The position numbers were made by a program, and so were the translations under genes. From contig CM019064.1 of the NCBI GenBank assembly GCA_009667805.1, forward strand, positions 74,150,400 through 74,214,399: DNA of 64,000 nucleotides. Reading direction: 5' to 3'. Each line of letters opens with the position of its first letter. The stretch's first letter is position 1. Under the pieces are notes generated by a model. It saw only the letters and a list, made by a program, of their open reading frames with translations. It was not told the DNA's origin and ran no database searches. Source of the DNA: Leptobrachium leishanense. Taxonomy: Eukaryota; Chordata; Amphibia; Anura; Megophryidae. Below, piece by piece: positions 45,260-56,669 of this stretch.

Positions 45260-46520
45260 GCTGACAATCACCAAAGGTGCTCAGTTAACAAATTAATTCA
45301 GTTACCCGTCCTTTCTCTCCACCTTTTCTGGTGACGTGTATGATAACAAATGTATAAAATCATGGGGATAATTTGTCCATTACGTGAGTCATGCCTTGTT
45401 CGTTTTGTCAATTCGTTAGTCAGATGAATCGCCAGACAACCAAACAAATTCTGAATCATCTGAAAACTAATGCATAAATCTACAGTATATGCTCTTTGCA
45501 ACTGTTATTTTGCATGGAGGTCACTTTCCATGTCTTCATTCGATTGATTCTCCATTGCTGCAGTGATTTACGGGATACACAACATGTATGACTGAGTGCC
45601 ATTGTGGTTATCAAAGCAGGATGCAAGTAGTTTGTTGGTCAGTTTGGACATTTTTAATGTTTCTTTTATTTGTTTAGTCATTACAGAAATATTGTTGGGG
45701 TGAAACGTTGCAGATACTACATTGTGTCTTTATCATGCACAATTTCAAACATGTTTTGCATTATTAGCATACCGGCAGAAACTACCTTTGTGTCAAATAC
45801 GCTAATCATGATACTGATAGAGAAATAAAAATGGTGAGAGATCACGCTTATGGTGGTTTTCAGTGGCCATAGGTGGAATATTAGTAACGCAGCTTCTTAG
45901 AAATATGGTAACAGAATGTAATATTAATATCTGTATGTGTTCATATTGTATACATACAAAAGCTACAGTAACGCTTTATATCTGCACAATACTCGAGTCT
46001 TCCACTTCTATAAAATCCTGAGTTGTATCCCTGTACAGCAGTGAGTGATTCTAGAGCTAAACCCTGGCTTTAGAGAGAGAAACAGTTGCGGCAATCTCAG
46101 AAAAAATAAAGACTGTGTATTGTGACAGGGTACCAAAGGTATAAATATTTTAGTGTTCGGGGTGTAATGGTAGGAAAGATGGTTGAGTATGTGCCTGGAG
46201 CTGATGTGAAAGGTCTGTCAGGATAAATAGTAATATAAGTGATCGGCTGTAAAGAGGGAGGGAGGGTGGGAGAGATGTTTGCCGCTGCAAATGATGCCGA
46301 GCCCTGCAGAGATTGAGTTGAAGTGGGCAACTCCACAACTCCAGGCCTGCAACCTTTAAATTATTGTGCTAAATTCAACATCAGTAATAACAAATTATAA
46401 AACTCTATGGTGCAAATATTATATAACCTTGTGAAATATATACAATTGAATATATAAATGTGCTCCACCACTCATTCATGAGAAAATGCACACACAAAAA
46501 GTGTTATTCTGTATATCTGA
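45260..46520. other. Intron DNA with no recognised feature
   Basis: Only short, non-conserved open frames; no element ends identified. Confidence 0.4.
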
Positions 46521-46525
46521 CTAAC

Positions 46526-46570
46526 CTTATTCCTCTGGCTTCCAGTTTTCTGCTCTTCCAGTTTAGGAGT
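46526..46570 (-). CDS. rap1gap2: rap1gap2 micro-exon: TPKLEEQKTGSQRNK
   Basis: A 45-nt exon encoding 15 residues, phase 0, acceptor CCTTTAG and donor GTTAGT. It continues EFFEMLERMQ and precedes DDYIPYP. The RAP1GAP2 counterpart is GIKLEEQKPGPQKNK, so the KLEEQK and final NK are conserved. The region is the family's GoLoco-like stretch, which in RAP1GAP binds G-alpha-i/z; whether this version binds is not evident. Confidence 0.88.
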
Positions 46571-46869
46571 CTAAAGGCATGATGACGATAATTATAATAA
46601 TAATAATGCAATCCAATACAAAGAGTATAATAGTGCAACTAAACTTTATTACAAGGGAAACAGGTTTATGATGGAAAAATATTTATATGTAGCTCATAAT
46701 TTCACATCCTAAATTAATGATAGCCAAACCAAAAGGTTACTCGTCACGGTGGCTTAATGTCGGTGTTTGTGACTATAGGGGCGAGTTTATGTGGAATTCG
46801 GTTGACTTGGTACAAGAATGCAAATTTGCAGGTAGTTATAATCTAAATAAACCAATACTGTGAAAAAAC

Positions 46870-47015
46870 TATCCATCTATGGGCTAGATTCCAAGCCTGG
46901 TGTAAAATGGACCAGATCTCCGGCACACTTAGCCACTCACAGGCTTTATTGACTCTGGTAAGTTTATCAGAGCTGTGGTTAAGTTTACACCAGGCATGGA
47001 ATTTAGCCTGTAATC
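46870..47015. mobile_element. Short MITE with GGGCTAGATTCCAAGCCTGG ends
   Basis: GGGCTAGATTCCAAGCCTGG plus TGTAAA is inverted as TTTACACCAGGCATGGAATT plus TAGCCT. About 145 bp and non-coding. A related right end (AGTTTACACCTGACGTGG) is at 56256. Confidence 0.75.
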
Positions 47016-47127
47016 TTCTGAGGTGAAATATAGTTTCAAAATATGGTAACATAAGCCATATCTGCACTTATGATCCATAAAATAGGTAAAATCTGAATTT
47101 TAGCAAACAATAAAATCCTATCTAATA

Positions 47128-47424
47128 AGGCCGGGGTCAGACGAGCGTCTTGAAGAGTGGAAGAAACGTCCTTGAGAGTGGACGTTCCTTCCACTCTGAC
47201 ACCCGTCTAGCCACCTCGCTGAGCGAAGTTAGTGCACTCAGCGCTGCAAGGCTCAATCCTCCTATGGATGGATGGATGAGGCTTGCAAGATGGCCACAGT
47301 ACGGCCGCTGTCACACGCGCAACAGCGTGTGGCTGGCCCCGTCACAGTGTCACAACACTGCGCCGAACGCTGGAAGGCACGTCAGTACGGGGGCGTGCAT
47401 GGTACGCTCGTCTGACCCCAGCCT
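47128..47424. mobile_element. MITE (AGGCTGGGGTCAGACGAACG family), intact copy
   Basis: AGGCCGGGGTCAGACGAGCG and CGCTCGTCTGACCCCAGCCT are almost perfect inverted termini on a 297-bp GC-rich body. Flanks TAA/GAG do not give a clear target duplication. Confidence 0.88.
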
Positions 47425-48071
47425 GAGGAGGGCTGATTAGAATGCAAGCAGTAGCAGGGTATTTTTGTCAGCATTGGGGATAAAAGACTGGGTAAGACCA
47501 TGAAAGAGAACAATCCATAAGTGTCGCCTGTCACTATATCAAAAAAGACTGTGAAAGTGTTTTAGTTTCTGTAATATCCAGAAAAAGTTAACTTTGGGCA
47601 AATAGATTAAGAGAAATATCAGCTTGTCATTGTTAGTGACCTGCCAGAGGTAAGGTAGGATTATAAGTGAAAGATTTTGTGTATTTCATTGTAAGAAAAA
47701 CAAGGGGGTCTATTCCAACCAAGGGTTCAATTTAATTCCCCCGATAGCCAAAATCAACAACTTTTTCCACCACAATTTGTCAATTTCGGGAAAATTAAAT
47801 AAGGGCTTACCAGCATTTTGATTCCTGATAATACATTGGCATGAATATTGGCGATTTGAAGTCAAGTTTTGTTATAGCATCCAAAGGACCCCAGTATCTC
47901 TTCCATAGAGAGTCCCCTGCTCGGCAGGGGGATGTCCCATTTCTGACGTCAACATGAGCACACACAAATATGTCAGTGGGTCGAGGGAGTTCCCACGGTA
48001 TGGTGTGACTCCCAGGAAGCCAGACCACTGCAGGATTTCTCCCGGAAAACAAGGGATCACTGCCCAACGCT

Positions 48072-48166
48072 GCTGGTAAGTGATGACGTGTGGGGGACGT
48101 CCTCCGCATGTTTCAGTGAAACGCTAGGACATCGCCCACACATCATCCGCAGCCAAGTGGTTAATG
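48072..48166. mobile_element. Right end of a TTAA-type hairpin element
   Basis: GATGACGTGTGGGGGACGTC is partly inverted by GACATCGCCCACACATCATC, followed by CGCAGCCAAGTGGTTAA. This is the same terminus type as at 13290 and 61895. Confidence 0.7.
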
Positions 48167-48614
48167 TATTATAATGCAGGTAAATGGAGAAAATCAGACT
48201 GACACAATTTTTTTGCCTGGCTGTTGCTTTTGTTCCATTTCATTTCGGGAATTTTTTTTCTTTTTTCGTTTCGGACCATTTGGATCAGTTTTTTTTTCGT
48301 TATGTTACCATGATTCGTAATTTCGGATCAATTTGTTAATTTGGAAGGCCGTTTTTCAGATTTCAGATCAATTCGTTATTCTGGGTGGCCAGTATTACAT
48401 TTTCAGATCGATTTGGTTTTTTCATTTAAATAAGCTTTTCGTTGTTTGTTTTTTATAAATTATTTAGTTTTTATCGTTTTTATTCGTTTTTTTTAAGGGG
48501 AAACAGATGAATTAATTACTTGGATTGGGGTTAAAAGGAAAAAAAAAAAGATACCTACCTAATCCCCCTGTTTTTGGTGCTGAAATCGCTTCAGTACCCT
48601 GGATAGCAGCAACC

Positions 48615-50040
48615 CTTCCCCTCAGTGTGTGAATTTATATGCTGCATTAATTATACTGCAGAGAGGCGCTTCCCCTCAGTGTGTGGATTCATATGCTGCA
48701 TTAATTATACTGCAAAGAGGCGCTTCCCCGCAGTGTGTGGATTCATATGCTGCATTAATTATACTGCAGAGAGGTGCTTCCCCGCAGTGTGAGAATTCAT
48801 ATGCTGCATTTATTATACTACAGAGAGGTGCATCCCGCAGTGTGCGGATTCATATGCTGCATTAATTATACTGCAGAGAGGCGCTTCCCCGCAGTGTGTG
48901 GATTCATATGCTGCATTGATTATACTGCAGAGAAGTGCTCCCCTGCAGTGTGTGGATTCATATGCTGCATGAATTATACTGCAGAGAAGCGCTTCCCCTC
49001 ATTGTGTGGATTCATATGCTGCATTAATTATACCGCAGAGAGGCGCTTCCCCGCAGTGTGTGGATTCATATGCTGCATTAATTATACTGCAGAGAAGTGC
49101 TCCCCTGCAGTGTGTGGATTCATATGCTGCATGAATTATACTGCAGAGAAGCGCTTCCCCTCATTGTGTGGATTCATATGCTGCATTAATTATACTGCAA
49201 AGAGGCGCTTCCCCGCAGTGTGTGGATTCATATGCTGCATTAATTATGCTGCAGAGAGGTGCTTCCCCGCAGTGTGTGGATTCATATGCTGCATTAATTA
49301 TACCACAGAGAGGTGCTTCCCCTCAGTGTGAGAATTCATATGCTGCATTTATTATACTGCAGAGAGGCGCTTCCCCGCAGTGTGTGGATTCATATGCTGC
49401 ATTAATTATACTGCAGAGAGTGCTCCCCTGCAGTGTGTGGATTCATATGCTGCATGAATTATACTGCAGAGAAGCGCTTCCCCTCATTGTGTGGATTCAT
49501 ATGCTGCATTAATTATACTGCAAAGAGGCGCTTCCCCGCAGTGTGTGGATTCATATGCTGCATTAATTATGCTGCAGAGAGGTGCTTCCCCGCAGTGTGT
49601 GGATTCATATGCTGCATTAATTATACCACAGAGAGGTGCTTCCCCTCAGTGTGAGAATTCATATGCTGCATTTATTATACTGCAGAGAGGCGCTTCCCCG
49701 CAGTGTGTGGATTCATATGCTGCATTAATTATACTGCAGAGAAGTGCTTCCCCTCAGTGTGTGGAATCACATGCTGCATTAATTATACTGCAGAGAAGTG
49801 CTTCCCTGCAGTGTGTGGATTCATATGCTGCATTAATTATACTGCAGAGAAGTGCTTCCCCTCATTGTGTGGATTCATATGCTGCATTAATTATACTGCA
49901 GAGAAGTGCTTCCCTGCAGTGTGTGGATTCATATGCTGCATTAATTATACTGCAAAGAGGCGCTTCCCAGCAGTGTGTGGATTCATATGCTGCATTAATT
50001 ATACTGCAGAGAGGCGCTTCCCTGCAGTGTGCGTATTCAG
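48615..50040. repeat. 54-bp minisatellite, about 26 units
   Basis: The unit is ATGCTGCATTAATTATACTG + CAGAGAGGCGCTTCCCCGCA + GTGTGTGGATTCAT. Since 54 is a multiple of three, frames stay open and give the artefactual 185-193-codon ORFs. A six-unit higher-order repeat of about 323 bp is visible: the block 49119-49331 recurs at 49433-49654. A 1-bp deletion near 49420 changes the frame between copies. Confidence 0.97.
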
Positions 50041-50059
50041 TATGCGGATTCTCCCTTTG

Positions 50060-50212
50060 CCCTAATTTCTAGCCCTAACCGTAATTTCTAACCCTAGCTT
50101 CTAAATTAGAAGTTAGGGTTGGAAATTAGGGTTAGAAGCTAGGGTAACAAATTAGGGTTAGAAATTCAAACCCTAATTTCTAAACCTAGCATCTAACCCT
50201 AATTTCTAACCC
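50060..50212. repeat. Telomere-like CCCTAA / TTAGGG block in both orientations
   Basis: CTAACCCTAGCTTCTAAATT followed by AGAAGTTAGGGTTGGAAATT, repeated with ATTAGGGTTAGAAGCTAGGG. The unit is nearer to AACCCTAATTTCT than to pure telomere repeat. Confidence 0.75.
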
Positions 50213-50822
50213 TGATTTTCGGTGGTTCGTTCAACAGTTTTAATCAGACGAATCCTATAGGTGTGAATGTAAAAAAAATCCTTTGTTAATTTCCAGTCAT
50301 TTTGTTCAGGTTTTGTTTTGGGTAATTTTCGTTCCGGTTTTTATCGTTTCAGATCATTTTCGTTCCATTTTTTTTTGTTTCAGATAATTTTCGGATCATT
50401 TTCGATCCGTTGTTTTCATTTCGGTTTTTCTGATATGTTACTTCGATTCATAATATCGAATCGATTCGGTAATTCGGACTGCTGATTTTCGTTATAGGAA
50501 ATGCTTCGGAATTAACGAAAATGGAAATCTTGGACGAAAACAAAGTTTTGCCGAAACTAAATGCACATGACTAGTGTCACTTTAATGGCGTGATTGGAAA
50601 AGGGTATCTTATGAGAAGAATGTATTAAAGCCTGCATGTTGAAGAGGTAAGGTTTGCAAAAGGAAGTGGATAATATAGCGAGATGAGATAAAGACTAATC
50701 ACACAAGCACACTATTATTCAATAATACTGTACGGGGCAGTAAAATGTATATTGTTCTAATTTAAAAATACAAAATGTGTTTGTTTACATGAGGATTTAA
50801 GATAAAAACGGTTTCTTCTTAC

Positions 50823-50858
50823 CTGCATCCTTTCTAGCATCTCGAAAAACTCTGCTGA
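50823..50858 (-). CDS. rap1gap2: rap1gap2 micro-exon: SAEFFEMLERMQ
   Basis: A 36-nt exon encoding SAEFFEMLERMQ, phase 0, acceptor TTATCAG preceded by a pyrimidine/T-rich tract and donor GTAAGA. The RAP1GAP2 counterpart is SSEFFEMLEKMQ; in RAP1GAP it is DLFEMIEKMQ. This is the most upstream rap1gap2 exon found. In the family 50 or so residues encoded by earlier exons should precede it; none was recognised between 50859 and 64000, so they probably lie beyond the window. Confidence 0.9.
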
Positions 50859-50899
50859 CTGATAAGAGAAAAAAAAAAAAAAAATTAGAAAACAGGAAC

Positions 50900-51560
50900 A
50901 CTCAGACAACACAGAAATTGTCAATCCTTGCTTTCCATTGGTCATATTTTCAAATGCTTGGTTGACCAACACAGGAAACATAGCTGCTCAGGTGACTCTG
51001 CAACATTTATTTTATTATATATTTATAAATAAAAAGTACCTAAAACATCTTTTGGTAATACAAACCTAAGATTTTTTTTATTTATAGAATAAATTATATA
51101 AACCTTATCATTAATTCTAAGTATGTTTACTATATTATGTAGTAATTTTATAAATTCACCTACAACTTAATAACAACCTGCAGTATCTTTCTGATGTGGC
51201 ATGATGCAAGATGGACAGAGCATTATGTGAACAAGGAACTGTTTATCTGCTTCACATCGATTGCTTCCTTTTAGTTGAACTCAGGGGAATAAAATATGAT
51301 TTTAGTCACATAGCAAAAGTTTGTATTTATAACTGTATCTACTTGAAAGGAGACGTGGTCGGCAACGGAAAGAAGGCTTGAAGAATTAGAAAATGAAAAA
51401 TCTAATGTAATATACCATGATACCTGTTATACATTCCAGAATCCTTTCCACGTGTTACCAGACCCCAGTGGATAGCTTCAACTTCTAATATGGAGGCCAC
51501 ATTAAGCAACTTCTGTGTATTGATTCTTCTCCTGGCTTCAATATAAAATATCTTGTATAT
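50900..51560. other. Intron DNA with no recognised feature
   Basis: AT-rich; nothing recognised. Confidence 0.4.
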
Positions 51561-51562
51561 CT

Positions 51563-51660
51563 TAAATGGACACTCTGGCCACCATGAATAAATTAAGTGT
51601 ATTGGTCATAGTGACCCTAATGTCTCCACTACATTCCTATCTGCCCCATGGCTGTCCTGG
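51563..51660. mobile_element. Fragment of a T2-like MITE
   Basis: CTTAAATGGACACTCTGGCC and GTCATAGTGACCCTAATG resemble the GGGACAC...CACTATAG family (T2/Kolobok-type, TTAAAGGG ends) seen again at 63375-63960. Only the left part is clear. Confidence 0.4.
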
Positions 51661-52022
51661 CTTTTCTCCAGCTGGAACTGTCAATCTGCATAGGTTTGAC
51701 AGCCTTCCTGGTTTATGAACAGCAATGTATAGATAGTCCGATGCCGATAATTCAATAATGGTCAATACTGATCTTCCAATGCCTCAGATTGGCTGAGCTG
51801 GAGTGAGAACACAGGTCACTGACCATGTTTGCTGCAGAAGGCAGAAGACCGGTCATAAGGGAAGAACACCAAATGAAATCCTGATGCTGGCAATGTGTGA
51901 ATCAACATTCAAAACAGGATACATAAAGCTGAGAATGGGGAGAAACAAAGGGGGCTCTGGAAGCATTACCAATCAATCCCTTAGCCCCATTCCATGTTTC
52001 GCTTAGAATATATATTTATTTT

Positions 52023-52222
52023 TATTTGAGAAAGTATTTTACCAGGAAGGATACATTGAGATTTCTCTCGTTTTCAAGTATGTCCTGGGTGGCGAGTATG
52101 TACCATTAGGTGTCTTGCCCAAGGACACTTACAGGAGAGGTGCTCTTGCTGGGATCGAACCTGTGTCTCTACAGTCTCTCTCCACGCAGAGCAGTGATAT
52201 TACCTCTAACCAACCCAGCTGG
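52023..52222 (-). repeat. tRNA-derived SINE, near full length
   Basis: On the minus strand the head GCTGGGTTGGTTAGAGGTAA has an A-box-like part, and GGTTCGATCCCAGCAAGAGC has a clear B box. It continues CTTGGGCAAGACACCTAATG and ends CATACTTGAAAACGAGAGAA..GTATCCTTCCTGGTAAAA. The 3' tail is shared with 22270, 34998 and 58230. Confidence 0.9.
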
Positions 52223-52229
52223 TGTATTG

Positions 52230-53720
52230 TGTATAATGTGTATTGATTTTCGCTTGATATTTGAAACCCGTATTTGAATTCACAAACTGGCACGGAGAGC
52301 CATTGGATTGGCTTGACACTTGAGCGAGCACCCAGCACGCTCAGGGTCAAGTGTAGGGAAGAAAGAGTGTGGAGAGACCAGTGCTGGATAGAGGGTAAGT
52401 ATTAATGGGATACTTTAGGCTAGGAGCCAGAAGAGGATCAGTGGTTATAGTTTAATCCCTTCGTTGTCTCTCCACTATTTTTTCCCTTTAACTTTTTAAA
52501 ATTCATTTTCAACTGCTTTATGGAGTGGAACTAGCTTTCTGTTCCATATGTATTCCTACTCTCATGCAATGTGACTTTACATGGTACCTTCTTACTGCAA
52601 AAAAAGATGGTCTTCAGACTTAGTGGAGGTACATGATAATATTCCGATATTTAGCACTGTTGAGATTTTTTTTAAGTTTTTTAGTGTCCTAATGTAGCTC
52701 TTGAGTAATTAGTAAAGCGGAGTCATTCACCACCTAAAACTCAAAGAGCCGACCTTTGTCTCCAAGCTTATAGCATTATCTAAAGATGCATGGAAGTAGA
52801 TCTCAGCTGGAGACCTGTCAGCAGAGGAATTGTAGGTCACCATTCTTTTAGAAGAGTCCGGTCATTAGAGGAATACAATGTCAATAAACTTTGGCTGGGG
52901 TCCAGTTACCAGAAAAATGCCTGGTCACTAGGCCATGGGTAGACCTCAGATGGCGCTGATGCGCTAAAGTTTGTTATACAGATTTGCAACACATGATATG
53001 TAAGCACAAGTAGATTCTTAAGAGTTATGGTTACACTTACTCACTTTGGACAAATCAAACAGTAAATTGGTACTTGTTCGGGGTTTTAAAAAGGCTATGA
53101 ACTTAGAGAGATGGAGTCAGTAACACAACCTCAAAAGTAATTTTCTTTAAAAGCATTTATCTGGTTCCCCTCCTGGCATAAAAAAACCCATAAAGGGTGC
53201 TATCCAAGCATGTCCTACAAAAAGCCGCGATGACAAAAGTAAACATTACCTAAAGTGCCTGACTTAAACAAAGCTTAGATATTCAGTTGACTTTTTTTTA
53301 TCATGTCTTTGCACAAACACAATGGATGCAGATGCTGGATGCTGGGATGTGGGTGTATGATGGAATGTAGAATAATGAAGCGGAGACAAAGACTGATAGC
53401 CGCTGGGAAAACCTGTGTTTATATAACTGTGGTATGATCTGCTGCTTTCACAAGGCACAATGGCTTCCTGCTCCGCGATTAAATGCACACCCCACGGTTT
53501 TGATGGACAAAGCATAAAACTGGAAAGCATACTTCATTAGGGGTGGTTGGATTGCTTTATAATTACTTCCAAATGAAAGGGAGCAATGCTATTGCACCGG
53601 AGGGATCTGAGATATGCGTAGAGCACTCAGATTAGGGGGGTACTGACACGCTGTATGCCATGAAAACAAGAATAACACAACATAAATGGCAAGAGTAAAG
53701 CTTACTATAAGAAAAGCATA
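52230..53720. other. Intron or 5' flank DNA with no recognised feature
   Basis: No exon or element ends found. The open frame 53264-53530 on the minus strand has no recognisable protein features. Confidence 0.4.
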
Positions 53721-53724
53721 CAGA

Positions 53725-54590
53725 TTTTGGGGGCTTATTCCTTAAGCAGTGAATTGAAGTTGAATTAAAATTAAAATATCTTTGTATGAGAATTTTTTTA
53801 TTTCTATATTATAGGGGGGTGTATTTTGACATATCAAGTGCCCTATTTTACAGCTTGTCATTAAGATAACTTCTGGAGAAATGATATATAACGTCTCCAA
53901 TAGTATTCTTAACGATGGGAATTGCTATTCCATTCTACTTTGTACAGGAGATGTTAATTTGCGCCTATGAATAGAAGCGTCAGTTATTACAAGGTAACTT
54001 GTTCTTCTATTCTGGAGCTGACATATGTCTAAGAAATACATATGCCTGAAAGCTAATGTTAAGTGATTTTAAAAACGCAGAATCACTTAACAACACTGTG
54101 AAAACCTCCCCTAAAAAAATCCCATACACAGATCTCATTCAACGTTGGAGATGGCGGCGCGACCCGCCGCTTCCTCTCCCTGGTAGCAGAGTGAGACTGG
54201 GAACAAATAGTTTCTAGTCTCCCTCCATGAATCATCTTCAACAATGGTTCCCATCATGACCTGCTGGGGGTAGTTGAGGACCGTGGTTGGGAACCACTGA
54301 TCTATGGCACTGTCCGATCTTGCAAGAGTGAGCTTACACAGAGCCCGTGGCTGGAGTGCCAAGGGCTTCATGGAGTCCTATTGATTCCAGGAGCCGATAC
54401 ATATGGCGTCACGTGCCTGCACAGCTGGCATCTGGCTGCCCTGCACTTCCTTCTGGGTTCAAGCACGAACAAAGTGCCTACCTAGGTATAGGTACACTAA
54501 AACGGAGACAGTAAGTAAAATCTGCAGGGAAGATTTTATTTACTTACCCTCTGCCTTTTCGCAGCTACAATGGAATAGGGGCTAAGTCGG
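53725..54590. mobile_element. MITE of the CTTATTCC family, long copy
   Basis: Left GGGGGCTTATTCCTTAAGCA and right AGCTACAATGGAATAGGGGC are inverted at the ATTCC core. Inside are ACGTCTCC.ATAGTATT (53900), GGGAACAAATAGTTTCTAGT (54198) and a hAT-like right end GTTGGGAACCACTG (54287-54300). Blocks match 28767-29400 in the inverse orientation. Confidence 0.6.
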
Positions 54591-54841
54591 CATGACTTGC
54601 TTCATTTTGAAGAAAACACTTTATTATACACTTATTTTAATCTAAAATTTTGGAATAGGAACTTTTCGATCCAATTCCATTTACCCTGTTGTAAAAGACG
54701 ACTTAAGCTAATAGATGGTGATCCCCTCATGAAAGTCAACTGGTCAGGCTGTTTTCAAGATTTAGTGAAACATCTCATTGAGTAGGATTAATTGATTTAC
54801 CACATACTGAGGATATATAAGGGTGGGGAGAACAAGAGACC

Positions 54842-54886
54842 AACATGTTCCTGATGAAGTCCAGGTGATGAAACGCATCGAACAGA
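54842..54886 (+). ncRNA. Hammerhead-like motif, probably inactive
   Basis: CCTGATGAAGTCCAGGTGAT followed by GAAACGCATCG has the CUGAUGA and GAAAC elements. Stem II is disrupted and an extra A precedes it. It looks like a decayed Penelope-type terminal motif. Confidence 0.35.
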
Positions 54887-55329
54887 ACGAGGAGAGCTGT
54901 GGAGGATCACCTGTTGAGGACCTATCCCATCGAGCACCTGGTTGCAGGCTGTATGCGTACTTGGGAAATGTGGTGATATGCCTCTATTTTTTGCTTTTAT
55001 GCAAGCGCAATAAATTTGGTTTGATACCTTATCTGTGGCTGTCTATACTATACCTTTTCTCCCTTAGGTATTTTGAACCCCAATTTTTGGGGGGGGGTCT
55101 GAAAATTGTCAGACCTGAGGAGTCCATAAAAAGACTGTATCCTTTAACAAGGGAGGAAACGTTAAAAAGATACCTTGATGTGACTGCAATCTTTATTGTC
55201 TGTGAGTGCACCATAATCTAGCATATATATATATGCAGTTGGGAGTAACACCTTATGTTTTTAAAAAACGCTCATTGAGTAACACCTATGTTAAGACTAA
55301 TTTTGACTGGCTTCATAATATTCGCTTTA

Positions 55330-55950
55330 TTTTTATTTATTATTATTATTATTATTATTTTATAAAGCGCCAGCATATTCCGCAGCGCTGTACAATAAGC
55401 ACAGTACAGACAGGGTTACAATACATTGAACAACATTTGACAAACAGTACAGGAGGAGATGAGGGCCCTATTCCCGTAGGAACTCACAATCTAGGAGGGT
55501 TGGGGTTGGAAACAGGAGGAGAGGACTGTAAGGTGAGAGTGATTGATGGTTGCGTCAGTGAGTTGGGTGGTAGGCTTCCCTAAATAGGAATGTTTTCAGG
55601 GAGCGTTTGAAGGAAGAGAAGTTAGGGGAAAGTCTGACAGCACGAGGGAGAGCGTTCCAGAGAGTGTGGGCTGCGCGTGAGAAATCCTGCAGTCTATCAT
55701 GGGAAGAGGTGATGCGGGGAGAAGCTAGGCGCAGGTCACTGTTTGACCTTAGGGAGCGGGCTGGGGTGTATTTGGTGATTAGTGAGGACAGGTAGTGGGG
55801 CGCTGAGTTAGTGAGGGTTTTGTAGGTAAGGATAAGGATTTTGAACTTAATTCTGCAGTGGATGGGGAGCCAGTGAAGGGACTCGCAGAGGGGAGCGGCA
55901 GAGACAGAGCGACGGGTGAGGTGAATTAGCCTGGCGGAGGCCAATTCTGA
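55330..55950 (-). pseudogene. L2-clade LINE 3' fragment
   Basis: The minus strand frame from 55944 reads ASARLIHLTRR, LCESLHWLPIHCRIKFKILI, RSLRSNSDLRLASPRITSSH, and FKRSLKTFLFREAYHPT, the L2 C-terminal reverse-transcriptase tail and its ending. The 129-codon frame is intact, making this the least-damaged L2 piece. The 3' side has AGCGCTGCGGAATATGCTGG and (AAT)n at 55335-55370. Truncated at the 5' end near 55950. Confidence 0.93.
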
Positions 55951-55979
55951 GCCATTATTATATAGCTCCTATACAAAGT

Positions 55980-56115
55980 AAATCTGCAGTAAGGAGTGGG
56001 AACACCCAAGCTGGAAGCAAAGCATGTGTGATGTTTGGAATGGTGACTCGAGAAGTGAAGCTTAAAGCTTGATCCATTGTGTATAGCTCAATTTAACAGC
56101 TCAGTTGGAATCAGG
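55980..56115. repeat. Diverged repeat shared with 14580-14715
   Basis: GCTGGAAGCAAAG, TGACTCGAG and CAGTTGGAATCAG occur in the same order as at 14580. Confidence 0.5.
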
Positions 56116-56269
56116 CCCCTAATATGAGTGAACACAATGAGCTACATTTCGAGTCAGGTGAAAACTTAACCAGAGCTCTCATAAACTTACCAAGTCCATA
56201 GACCCTATCATTTATAATTGTGTGGCTCCGGTAGGTGTACACCGGCTCTAGCTAAGTTTACACCTGACG

Positions 56270-56660
56270 TGGGGCCCTATTCCATGGTTTGTGATATGAT
56301 AACGTCTCAAGAAGTTTGTTATCACCCGTAATCGTTATTCCACTCTTGGTGCAAACTTTGGTTGTTCCTTGGGCCTAGCACATCCCGACTGTAAATTAAT
56401 ATCTCCAATACCTTGTATAGGTGACGTTCATTTGCGCCTGGGAGTAGATGAACGGGCTATTCCAAGGTAGCTCTTACTTCTATCCAAGAGACAGTATTTC
56501 TCAAAGAAATATTGACTCCTTAAATCTGGTATTAACACAACAAATTATGCCCCCTAAAAATCCCATACTCACCTCTCATGCCACCATGGAGAGGGTGGCG
56601 AGATCTGCTGCTTCCTCTCACTGGGAGCAGAGTGAAATTGGGAACAAATAGTGCTGCTTT
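56270..56660. mobile_element. MITE of the CTATTCCATGG family, short copy
   Basis: GGGGCCCTATTCCATGG, AATATCTCCAATACCTTGTA, CCCATACTCACCTCTCA and GGGAACAAATAGT match other members. The right end is not clear. A small GTTTACACCTGACG element abuts its left side (56150-56275). Confidence 0.55.
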
Positions 56661-56669
56661 TTTTATTAC

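Larger units (their letters stand above)
48200..50572. mobile_element. TTTCG-rich element containing a minisatellite and telomere-like repeats
   Basis: Both flanks of the array have the same style: TTTCGTTTCGGACCATTTGG (48263) and TTTCGTTCCATTTTTTTTTG-like words (50358). The right end is AAATGCACATGACTAGTG, like the 21598 end. It encloses the 54-bp array and, at 50060-50212, CCCTAA-type repeats in both orientations. Confidence 0.6.

Noticed and set aside
48615..50040. CRISPR-like array
   Set aside because: The units are contiguous with no unique spacers, and the DNA is vertebrate.
48774..50072. Frames of 185 and 193 codons rich in CGFICCINYTAE / DSYAALIILQRGASPQ
   Set aside because: They come from the 54-bp tandem repeat, which is open in two phases because 54 is divisible by three.
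53264..53530. Possible upstream rap1gap2 exon on the minus strand
   Set aside because: The translation has no similarity to the expected N-terminus and no consistent splice borders.
54842..54886. Active hammerhead ribozyme
   Set aside because: Stem II does not pair properly and an extra base follows the CUGAUGA core; kept only as a low-confidence motif.
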